This document shows, piece after piece, positions 1 through 9,470 of a DNA stretch of 64,000 nt (position 1 is the stretch's first letter; every line of letters begins with the position of its first letter). The notes under the pieces are model-generated. The model searched no databases. It was not told the DNA's origin and worked only from the letters and a program-made list of their open reading frames with translations. A program made the translations under genes and the position numbers. The DNA comes from Fragum whitleyi (taxonomy: Eukaryota; Mollusca; Bivalvia; Cardiida; Cardiidae): the NCBI GenBank assembly GCA_948146395.1, contig OX411559.1, forward strand, positions 40,108,679-40,172,678, given 5' to 3'.

Positions 1-1469
1 TTAATGGGCGTGGCTAATTTCCAAATATGGTAAAAAGTGACTTTTCTCAGATTCTAATTGAAAGATACCAAATAAATTTCACATGAATGATCCTTGGGTG
101 ACCCTTTATCAGTCTACCAGAAATTATTTCGATTGGATGAAAAATATGCATTTTATGGGCAGAGGTCATTTCTCTATATGTTATATAGTGGAAACTTTGA
201 AAATCATTTTCTCAGAATGTAATTGATGGATATAAACCAAATTTCACTGGAATGATCCTTGGGTGACCCTTTATCAGTCTACCAAAAATTATTGTGATCG
301 GATGAAAAATATGCATTTTATGGGCGGAGGTCATTTCTCTGTAATATAGTGGAAACTTTGAAAATCATTTTCTCGCAATGTAATAGATGGATATCAACCA
401 AATTTCACTGGAATGATCCTTGGGTGACCCTTTATCAGTCTACCAAAAATTATTGTGATTGGACGAAAAATATGCATTTTACAGGCGGAGGTCATTTCTC
501 TATATGTTATATAGTGGAAACTTTGAAACTCTTTTTCTCAGAATGTAATTGATGGATATAAATCAAATTTCACTGGAAAGATCCTTTGGTGACCCTTTAT
601 CAGTCTACCAAAAATTATTGTGATCGGATGAAAAATATGCATTTTATGGGCGGAGGTCATTTCTCTATATGTTATATAGTGGAAACTTTGAAAATCATTT
701 TCTCAGAATGTAATTGATGGATATAAACCAAATTTCACTGGAATGATCCTTGGGTGACCCTTTATCAGTCTACCAAAAATTATTGTGATCGGATGAAAAA
801 TATGCATTTTTATGGGCGGAGGTCATTTCTCTGTATTTTATATAGTGGAAACTTTGAAAATCATTTTCTCACAATGTAATAGATGGATATCAACCAAATT
901 TCACTGGAATGATCCTTGGGTGACCCTTTATCAGTCTACCAAAAATTATTGTGATCGGACAAAAAATATGCATTTTACAGGCGGAGGTCATTTCTCTATA
1001 TGTTATATAGTGGAAACTTTGAAACTCTTTTTCTCAGAATGTAATTGATGGATATAAATCAAATTTCACTGGAAAGATCCTTTGGTGACCCTTTATCAGT
1101 CTACCAAAAATTATTGTGATCGGACTAAAAATATGCATATTATGGGCGGAGGTCATTTCTCTATATGTTATATAGTGGAAACTTTGAAACTCATTTTCCA
1201 GAATGTAATTGATGGATATCAACCAAATTTCACTGGAATGATTTTTGAGTGAAGCTTTATCAGTCTACCAAAAATTATTGTGATCAGATGAAAAATATGG
1301 ATTTTATGGGAGGAGGTCATTTCTCTATATGTTATATAGTGGAAACTTTGAAAATCATTTCAACATCAGTAGAACCCAAAATATCTTTAAATCTAGTCAA
1401 ACCTTAGATTTGTTATTTCAAGAATTTCAAGCCTGTGGAGCGACTCAAGCCATTCATGGCTTTCTAGTT
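1..1469 (+). repeat. Helentron-like element, ~165-bp tandem array (family E, copy 1)
   Basis: About eight head-to-tail copies of a ~165-bp unit, visible from GTGGAAACTTTGAAAATCAT recurring near 188, 350, 517, 680, 847, 1013, 1178 and 1340. The array ends in a unique right arm with the hairpin AAGCCATTCATGGCTTT near 1449-1465. The left arm lies outside the window; the same family is complete at 14151-15348. Short ORFs across it are periodic shadows of the repeat. It looks like a non-autonomous pearl/Helentron-associated element, by structure rather than by any encoded protein. Confidence 0.85.
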
Positions 1470-1498
1470 ATGCATTTGCGTAATGTATGTTATGGTAG

Positions 1499-4104
1499 TA
1501 GTGATGGGCAGATTAATCAATCATAATGGACAGTCAGTTGGTTTTGGCTTGGGATTGTGATAATTGACTAAGAAATTTCATAATCGATTAATCAGTTCCT
1601 AGCACATACATGACAGCCATTATATAATTGCTTTTGAAACTGACATCACTTTAATGGCTCAATGTGAAACCGTTGTAACTACCTATATGTTTATAGGCAG
1701 TTACAACTGTTTCACGCTGAGCCATCGAGTTGATAAAACAAGAGGGCCGTTGGCCCTGGGTCGCTCACCTGAGAAAAAAGCTTCATTACCTAGGTATGTC
1801 CATGCAACCACAGAAAAAGAGATTTTCACCTATTCAATCAGATAACATTTGAAATAATCCTTCCCCCCTCTGCTCCTCCTCTGGTCATTATTTATTTAAG
1901 CTTTTTTCATAAAAGGTCTGTGATCAGCTAATCTATGCCAGATATACAGGCTGAGTCTGAGACTTTTAAAGTTTTCTTTAATGAGTTGATCAATCCATGT
2001 CAAATATAAAGGCTGTAGGGACTCAAAATTCTCAACAAAGCACCCCCCTCCCCCAAGATGCTCTGCACCTGGTGAATCTACAGTCATGATTTTAGCTAAT
2101 TCAATTAATGTCCATAATTATGCTGATCATCCATACCAATTTTCAAGTCTGTAGGACTCCTGGTTCATTAGAAGAAGTTTAAAGATTTCAAAAATGATCC
2201 AAAGTACTACCCCCTCCCCAAGGCACTCAGCACCTGGTGACCCTACAGTCATGATTTTAGCTATTTTAATTAATGTCAATATATTGATCACCCATGACAA
2301 TTTTCAAGTCTGTATGGTTCCTGATCCAGGAGAAGAATAAGGTTAAAGATTTCAAATTTGATCCAAAATACTATCCCCTCCCCCCTAATGCTCCGCATCT
2401 GGTGGCCCTACATTCATGCTTTTAGCTATTTTATTTTAGATCCATATGCTTATCATCCATGCCAATATTGAAGTCTGTAAGGCTCCTGGTTCATTAGAAG
2501 ATGAAGATTAAAGTTACAAATTTTTTACAAAAGTACTACCCCCGACCCCCTGGTGCTCTGCACCTGGTGGCTTTACAGTCATGATTTTAGCTATTTATAT
2601 TAAGGTCTATGAGCTGATCCTTCATACCAATTTTCAAGTCTGAAGGGCTTGTGGTTCAGAAGATGAAGGTTAAAGTTACAAAATTTTCACAAAAGTACTA
2701 TCCCCTCCCCCCTGGTCCTCTGCACCTGGTGGCATTACAGTCATGATTTTAGCTATTTTTATTAAAATCTATGAGCTGAACCTTCATGCCAATTTTCAAG
2801 TCTGTAGGGCTTGTGGTTCAAAAGAAGAAGAAGGTTAAAGATTACAAAATTTTCAAAAAAGTACTACCCTCTCCCCATTGGTGCTCCGCACCTGGTGAAT
2901 CTAAAGTCATGATTTTAGCTATTTATATAAAGGTCCATATGCTGATCATCCATGCCAATATTCAAATCTGTCAGGCTCCTGGTTCAAAAGAAGAAGAAGG
3001 TTAAAGATTACAAAATTTTCACAAAAGTACTACCCCCTCCCCCCTGGTGCTCCACATCTGGTGAATCTACAGTCACGATTTTAGCTATTTATATAAACGT
3101 CCATATGCTGATCATCCATGCCAATATTCAAATCTGTCAGGCTCCTGGTTCAAAAGAAGAAGAAGGTTAAAGATTACAAAATTTTCACAAAAGTACTACC
3201 CCCTCCCCCGTGGTGCTCCGCACCTGGTGCATCTAAAGTCATGATTTTAGCTATTTATATGAAGGTCCATATGCTGATCATCCATGCCAATATTCAAATC
3301 TGTCAGGCTCCTGGTTCAAAAGAAGAAGAAGGTTAAAGATTACAAAATTTTCACAAAAGTACTACCCCCTCCCCCCTGGTGCTCTGCACCTGGCAGCCCA
3401 AAAGATATGATTTTAGCTATTTTTATTAAGGTCTATGAGCTGATCATCCATGACAATTTTCAAGTCTGTAGGGCTCCTGGTTCTGAAGAAGAAGAGGCTT
3501 AAAGATTACAAAATTTACCCAGAGCACTACCCCCTCCCCCCTGGTGCTCCGCACCTGGTGGCCCATAAGATATGATTTTAGCTATTTTTATTCAGGTCTA
3601 TGAACTGATCATCCATGCCAAGTTTTAAGTCTGTAGGACTACTGGTTGAGAAGAAGAAGAATTTTAAAGATTTTCCTAAAATTTCACCTTTTGTTGCCAT
3701 AGCAACCAGAGTTTTTCATGGATTTCAATTCTTTTAGCTATTTTTGAAGGGGACCACCTAAGCAACATTTCTGTAAAATTTGGTGTTAATTGGCCTAGTA
3801 GTTTAGGAGGAGATGTCGTTTAAAGAAATTGTTGACGGACGCCGGACGACGACCGACGACCGACGGACGGACGCCGGAGGAAAGGTGATCACAATAGCTC
3901 ACATGAGCACTTCGTGCTCAGGTGAGCTAAAAAATCTGAAGAAAAAGTCTTTAGGTCATGAGTTTTAACAAAACTTTCACAGGATGATACTGTCAGTGCT
4001 GTATTAAGAAAACGATTGTACAAACGATCAAAAGTTGATTTTCTCTTCTCTTCTAACTAAAAACTGATTTTCAATAGTGATTTGAAACCGATTGCCCAAA
4101 ACTA
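1499..4104 (+). mobile_element. hAT-like MITE split by a Helentron-like insertion
   Basis: The two halves (1499-1737 and 3933-4104) match, in reverse orientation, the uninterrupted ~400-bp copy at 30772-31169. The ends read AGTGATGGGCA and TGCCCAAAACTA, a TAGTG(T/A)TGGGCA-type terminal inverted repeat as seen in hAT MITEs. Inside is the palindrome GTTGTAACTACCTATATG...TAGGCAGTTACAACTG (about 1672-1712). It carries no coding capacity. Confidence 0.6.
1738..3932 (+). mobile_element. Helentron-like element, family B, copy 1
   Basis: The left end ACAAGAGGGCCGTTGGCCCT forms a hairpin and is followed by GCTCACCTGAG. The right end has ACGG-type microsatellite DNA (about 3835-3885) and then the hairpin TGAGCACTTCGTGCTCA with CTCAGGTGAGC, the reverse complement of the left subterminal motif. 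Between them is a 166-bp tandem array (about 2040-3640), exact in period across 2786-3502. The same element at 17856-22106 carries an extra insertion, so this copy is its empty-site reference. Confidence 0.8.
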
Positions 4105-4148
4105 GTAGTTAGGCCTTTGCCATATGTGACTATAATTTGTTGTTTCAG

Positions 4149-4285
4149 CTCGATTTGACGAGGCTATAGCAGATATGACGCAAGCCCTACAGCTGAAAAC
4201 AGACTTTGAACCGGCTATAAAATGTCTCGAACAGGCTAGGATAGACAAACAGAATAAAGATTTGTTAAACAATGTGGATACTTGA
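4149..4285 (+). CDS. 3'-terminal exon of a TPR protein (TTC32-like?)
   Basis: A strong acceptor (TTTGTTGTTTCAG) precedes an open frame that enters in phase with two leading bases and ends at TGA 4283-4285. The encoded 44-residue tail begins RFDEAIADMTQALQLK, a helix-turn-helix TPR pattern with A, L and A at canonical positions, and ends in a basic helix. The upstream exons lie left of the window or within the repeats. The form (final TPR plus a short charged tail) resembles the C-terminus of TTC32, but that identity is a guess from memory. A polyadenylation signal follows at 4409. The gene converges on the minus-strand SNRNP40. Confidence 0.6.
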
Positions 4286-4408
4286 CAAGCAGACTTATTG
4301 TTAGTTTTATGATATGACATTTGTCACAAGAGTGAAATAACCCTGTTGAATAATTTTGATATTACAGAGTTGTTTTGTTTTTGTTTTGTTTTTTTACGAG
4401 GATAACAC

Positions 4409-4414
4409 AATAAA
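4409..4414 (+). promoter_or_regulatory. polyadenylation signal AATAAA of the TPR gene
   Basis: Canonical AATAAA 124 bp after the TGA of the TPR exon, on the same strand. Confidence 0.5.
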
Positions 4415-4479
4415 GGGTCAAATAACTCTTATTTCCATCGAGGTCCTAACTCATTCCGGATATCATTCTACACATTGAA

Positions 4480-4652
4480 AGAGAGGCAATGGGTTCTAAC
4501 CACTGCTACCAACTTTTACAGCTGGGTGGACTGGGACTCGTCTGTGATGTGTCCAGCTCAAATACACTACCAGGCTCTGGGTGGGACTCGAAACCGCAAC
4601 CACCAGGTTACAAGTTGAGATTGTTAACCACTCCGCCAACAAGCCAGACACT
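4480..4652 (-). mobile_element. tRNA(Ser/Leu)-like SINE
   Basis: On the minus strand, an A-box-like GGCGGAGTGGTTAAC (about 4624-4638) is followed by a B-box-like GGTTTCGAGTCCCACC (about 4578-4593). That is the internal pol III promoter of a tRNA-derived SINE. The flanks do not fold as a real tRNA. Confidence 0.5.
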
Positions 4653-5004
4653 AGTGTTATAATAATGAAATGGAGCCTTTCAATAGAATATCAAATTGTG
4701 TCCATAAGATACTGCACATGTTTGCCTAAGCTTGCTGTACAATAGGAAGATATTATGAACAGCAAGAGAAATGTTAAGATCCCCCAAAAAACAACTTGAG
4801 CTATTTTGAAGAGCTACAGATATAGGGGGTATTTTGGATTTTAGTTATTACTTTTTCAATAATAGCACAAACCTTATGTTGTTTGTTATCATTGGAATGG
4901 TCTTGTCAAGATGATTCAAATGAATACCCACAACATAAGGTTTCAGTGAGGAAAAGAGGTTTCAGAGGGATTTTCCCTCTCTTATCTGTACCTCACTGAA
5001 TTTT

Positions 5005-5140
5005 AGAGTAGGCCGACATCCTTTCCTAGCCTTTTCAACCTATTGGTGGGAGACAAATAGTTGGAAAGAATGAGTGCCGTCTTTAAAGATAAAACCACCA
5101 GCTTGACAGTTCGATGCACTACCAACTGCGCTATGATGCT
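5005..5140 (-). mobile_element. SINE fragment, same family as 43290-43574
   Basis: Reverse-oriented. The A-box-like CATAGCGCAGTTGGTAGT lies at the right edge, and the body (GACATCCTTTCCTAGCC, TTGGTGGGAGACAAATAG) also occurs at 25310-25440 and 43380-43460. The rest of 4650-5400 shows no gene or recognised repeat. Confidence 0.5.
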
Positions 5141-5414
5141 ATCTTTATTACAATCAGGAGATTATATGAATTAGCATTAATAGAAAAGAACAAGCAAATA
5201 GAGCATTTTTACAATATTCTTATTTAAATCTATTAACTTCAATTCAAGATAAAACACAAAATGACTTCACATTTTTGACCAAAGATTTTGTTACAGTTTT
5301 GATTGCTTCTTAATCACATTAACTATTAAGAAATAATTTGTCATTCATATTTATAACCTATATTCACACAAATACCTGTCTACACTAGGTGCCAATTACA
5401 ATAACTGTTACGGA

Positions 5415-5733
5415 TATATATATATAATACATACTTAGTGTTTTGTATGAAAAAAAATATCTAACGAGGTTGGGAGAATTGATTATTTTATTGTCGAGGC
5501 TCTGTCGAGACAATTATCAATTCTCACAACCGAGTTTGATATTTTTTTCATTCAATACACTAAGTACATATAATATTTATCTTATAACCTATATTTGTCT
5601 TGTTTTCGTTGGTGTTTTTAACTGAAATGCAAGTTTCTAAAAATAACCGCATTGTAACACTGTTCTACAAATAACTATGTGATATCATAAAAAGTATCAT
5701 ATGGGATGTTATCACACAGATATTTGTATCGTT
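5415..5733 (+). repeat. long-hairpin MITE, left part, interrupted by the LTR element
   Basis: An imperfect palindrome centred near 5503 (GATTATTTTATTGTCGAGGC against GAGACAATTATCAATTCTC), with arms of ~70 bp out to TTAGTGTTTTGTATG / CACTAAGTACATA. A full-length paralog lies at 58375-58690. The element continues past the LTR retrotransposon at 15785, so this marks the retrotransposon's target site. Confidence 0.75.
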
Positions 5734-6273
5734 TGTTATGTATAATCTATAAATAAACCTAATGGTATTTACCATGTCTATTTTTAGAATTAGTCTGGGG
5801 ATTTTCCAATATCTCTTGACACTTTAAGGTAATAGATGTAGAAGATTTGAGATCTTTCTAGAAAGGCCTTTTGGAAGGTGATTCAGACTCTAGAGTATTC
5901 TTATGTTCTATACTATTCCAGATTGTTCTATAGTATTATATAAAGGGATTCCTACAGCATTCTTGGTTCACTTGATTTAGACTTATGGTTTCATTTAGTA
6001 GTACTGTGTTAAACTAAAAGGGGATTTCTTGTTATCTTAAAAGTGTGTTTGAAAGCGTGTTTAATTCTAAATTCAGATATTATTGGACTTATTATTTGTG
6101 GACCAGGAACTTAAATAAATTGGATCTAAAATTAAAACTTTAGGATTAAACATTCAAGGTATTGTAAATTGTTTTTGTATTAATTTCATATTGTCAATAT
6201 TATTGTCAATAAATATTGTTAATTGTAAAGTTTGTTGCTGGCTTCTTTGTTCGTGTTACATTGCCACGTAACA
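5734..6273 (+). repeat. 5' long terminal repeat
   Basis: 540 bp, starting TGTTATG and ending ACGTAACA (TG...CA). It contains TATATAAAGG near 5937, a plausible TATA box, and AATAAA near 5751. It carries ~121 bp (about 6115-6235) absent from the 3' LTR. Confidence 0.92.
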
Positions 6274-6276
6274 TAT

Positions 6277-6294
6277 TGGGGGCTCGTTTCGAGA
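6277..6294 (+). other. primer binding site, tRNA-Pro type
   Basis: TGGGGGCTCGT begins three bases after the LTR end. Its first 11 bases match the complement of the 3' end of tRNA-Pro as used by many retroelements; beyond that it diverges. Confidence 0.65.
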
Positions 6295-6481
6295 TACGAA
6301 CATCAGACAAACAAGCAAACAAACAAAACAAAACAAATCAAACAAATTCTGTAATTAAATCTGCTGTTCAAAATTATTTAAGAAATTAATTTCATATTTC
6401 AATTTTAATAAATCTAGAGTGTACTTTCACTATTATTTATCATAATCTTACATTCTTAATTGAATACAGCAACAAGCTACC

Positions 6482-6797
6482 ATGTCTTTTGACTTAGAAA
6501 AATTTATGCACGAACCTTCCGTGGAGCTATTGAATTTGGGTAAAAAGTCTGATTTGCTCAATCTTGCCAAGCATTATGAATTAAAAGAAGTCAAGTCCTC
6601 ATTGCGAAAACATGAAATTAAGAATATTTTGATTCAATATTTTGTTGATGAGGACATTTTTGATGAAAAGGCTCTATCTCTCATTGTTGATGTTCCATCA
6701 GTTGCAAGCTCAAGAGAGCTTGAACTGTTAAAACTTCAACAAAGGGAGAAGGAATTGGAAATTGAAAGAGAAAGAGCACAATTAGAATTTGAAGACA
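6482..6797 (+). pseudogene. gag: Gag N-terminal region, broken by insertion
   Basis: Starts at ATG 6482 in the context ACCATGT. About 105 residues of element origin follow. The first ~75 form a helical SAP-like segment (residues 15-50). Then comes a Glu/Arg/Lys-rich coiled coil (LKLQQREKELEIERERAQ), cut at about 6797 by the terminus of a Helentron-like element. Reading on gives 20 foreign codons and a stop at 6865. The same charged coiled-coil composition resumes at 9471 on the other side of the insertion. Confidence 0.8.
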
Positions 6798-9468
6798 AGA
6801 GGACCATGATGGTCCTATATCGCTCACCTGAGTATGTCACTCATAACTTGTCAACCATGTTATGAAAACCAGAATTTGTTTTATGTACATTAAGGTTCGT
6901 TAAAATTCGTCCTACTGCTACTTGATTTTTTTTAAAGTTTCGTAAATTTTCAACTTTTCTCTTATCATGGCGTATTCTTTAACAACTTTTGAAGACCTTC
7001 ACCCAAGGAACATCCCTGCCAAGTTTCAGCTTGATTGGCCCAGTGGTTTAGGAGGAGAAGAATTTTTTCTAATATATTCAGCCATTTTGGGCAATTTTTC
7101 AGACTTTCCCTAACCACATAAAACTAGAGCTTTTGATGAAATTAAATTCTTTTAACAATTTTTGAAGACCTTCACCCAAGGAACATCCCTGCCAAGTTTC
7201 AGCTTGATTGGCCCAGTGGTTAAGAAGGAGAGGAATTTTTTCTAATATTTTCAGCCATTTTTGGCCTTTTTTTTAGATTTTCCGTTACCATGGTAACTAT
7301 AGTTTTTGATGAAATTAAATTCTTTTAACAACATTTGAAGACATTCACCCAAGGATCATCCCAGCCAAGTTTCAGCTTGATTGGCCAGGGCTTACTCTGG
7401 GTCAAAATTTCTTTTAGCCAACACTTAAGCCAATTGAAATTTTTTTTAGCCAATTTGTGGGACTTTTAGCCAATCTTTAGTCAGAAAAGGGCCGGAATAA
7501 CATATAAGGAATCTTTACTTTTTTAAGTTTATTTATTTATATACCGTATAATAAAATATATATCAAATAGTAAATCCAACATTTCAGCGCTAGAAAAACA
7601 TTTTTGATACTGTACATTTATAAACTTTCAAAGGTTGCTTAATACTACTTTTTGAAGACAGAATCAAATAATTTTGATGTTTTACCTAGTATTTTCCTAT
7701 ACTTCTTTTCAGCCCAGACCTCTAACTCTCTTAAAAATCAAATTTCTCTAGGTCAGGGCCATTTATAGACATACTCATGAGATTTTCCAAATTTCCAAAC
7801 AATCAGCCGTAGAAACTGGTGCAATGAGCAATCTTTGAGCAAGTTCACAACAAGCTGGAAATGTCTCTGTTTCATAATGCCAAGTTAGGGCATGTTTTAT
7901 GTCAACCACAGACTAACTTACAATTGAAAAGGAATTTCTAGAAAATTTTGAAAATGAATCTAATTCTTGTTTTGTGCCCTCAAACCCAAAGAGACCAAAT
8001 ACCCAAAAATTGTATCAATATCAGCAGAAATATCTGAGTCTTTTAGTACGGGGATATTTTTGTGAAGGATGTCAAAATAGCTGTGTCTTCCGTGTTCGAA
8101 AATGTAGCCATTAAACTTTTGATCAAATTCAATTAACGTAATCCACCTTAAATTTCCATTGCCAAACGAATCTCAGCTAATCACCCAATTAAAGGATGAT
8201 AAAGCACTAAACCAATAAATCAAACTGTTAAATCAACGTAAATCCCGACTGCATCGTAAACAATTAGTATGCTGTCTGCTAATCGCCTGTTTTCCAATAA
8301 AGGTTATCTTCACACTGTAAAAGTGTATGTAACGGCTGACTGAACACGATTAATGTGTATTACTATTTGTCTTGCTGGACAGCTGATTTAACTGATTTTA
8401 CCCTTTTTAACCCTTTAGTCAGCATTTTCGCCAATTGGAATTTTCTTTAGCCAATTTTTTTAAATTTTCGCCATTGGCTAAATTGGCTAATGGCAGCGTA
8501 GCCCCTGATTGGCCCAGTGGTTTAGGAGGAGAAGAATTTTTTCTAATATTTTCAGCCATTTTCGGCCATTTTTCAGACTTTCCGTTACCGTGTAAACTAG
8601 AGTTTTTGATGAAATTAAATTCTTTTAACAACTTTTAAAGACCTTCACCCAAGGAACCACCCTGCCAAGTTTCAGCTTGATTGGCCCAGTGGTTTAGGAA
8701 GAGAAGAATTTTTTCTAATATTTTCAGCCATTTTCGGCCATTTTTCAGACTTTCCGTTACCATGGTAACTAGAGTTTTTGATGAAATTAAATTCCTTTAA
8801 CAACTTTTGAAGACCTTCACCCAAGGAACATCCCTGCCAAGTTTCAGCTTGATTGGCCCAATGGTTTAGGAGGAGAAGAATTTTTTCTAATATTTTCAGC
8901 CATTTTCGGCCATTTTTCTGACTTTCCGTTACCATGGTAACTAGAGTTTTTGATGAAATTAAATTCTTTTAACAATTTTTGAAGACCTTCACCCAAGGAA
9001 CATCCCTGCCAAGTTTCAGCTTGATTGGCCCAGTGGTTTAGGAGGAGAAGAATTTTTTCTAATATTTTCAGCCATTTTCGGCCATTTTTCAGACTTTCCG
9101 TTACCATGGTAACTAGAGTTTTTGATGAAATTTAATTCTTTTAACAATTTTTGAAGACCTTCACCCAAGGAACATCCTTGCCAAGTTTCAGCTTGATTGG
9201 CCCAGTGGTTTATGAGGAGAAGAATTTTTTCTAAGATTTTCGGCCAAATTCTTTTAACAACTTTTAAAGAGCTTCACCCAAGGAACATCCCTGCCAAGTT
9301 TCAGCTTGATTGGCCCAGTGGTTTAGGAGGAGAAGATGTTTAAAGAAATTGTTGACGGACGGACAGACGGACGGACAGACGGACGGACGGACGGACGATG
9401 GACGGACGACGGACAGTGAGTGATCACAATAGCTCACCTTGAGCACTTTGTGCTCAGGTGAGCTAAAA
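6797..9468 (+). mobile_element. Helentron-like element, family D, inside gag
   Basis: The left end AAGAGGACCATGATGGTCCT is followed by TCGCTCACCTGAG. The right end is an ACGG/ACAG microsatellite (9353-9410) and the hairpin TGAGCACTTTGTGCTCA with GGTGAGCTAAAAAA. The interior is a 172-bp tandem array: TTCACCCAAGGAACATCCCT recurs near 6998, 7170, 7342, 8644, 8816, 8988 and 9160. It is interrupted by a hAT element. It encodes nothing; minus-strand ORFs here repeat with the 172-bp period. Confidence 0.85.
7387..8506 (-). mobile_element. hAT transposon remnant with 8-bp target duplication
   Basis: Inserted in the 172-bp array, with a perfect 8-bp duplication GATTGGCC at 7379-7386 and 8507-8514. 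The termini are CAGGG(C)CT-like at both ends. On the minus strand, near 7790-7940, a decayed frame contains FPACCELAQRLLIAPVSTAD, the conserved hAT C-terminal dimerisation motif, followed by a stop. GCCAATT/AATTGGC-rich subterminal DNA lies at both ends. Confidence 0.85.
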
Positions 9469-9470
9469 AA

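Noticed and set aside
1..1366. CRISPR-like regular spacing
   Set aside because: Units are contiguous 165-bp tandem copies without short repeats and unique spacers, and the genome is eukaryotic.
2786..3502. Four overlapping 72-codon ORFs with near-identical products
   Set aside because: They step by exactly 166 bp, the period of the family B array; they are repeat shadows, not a gene family.
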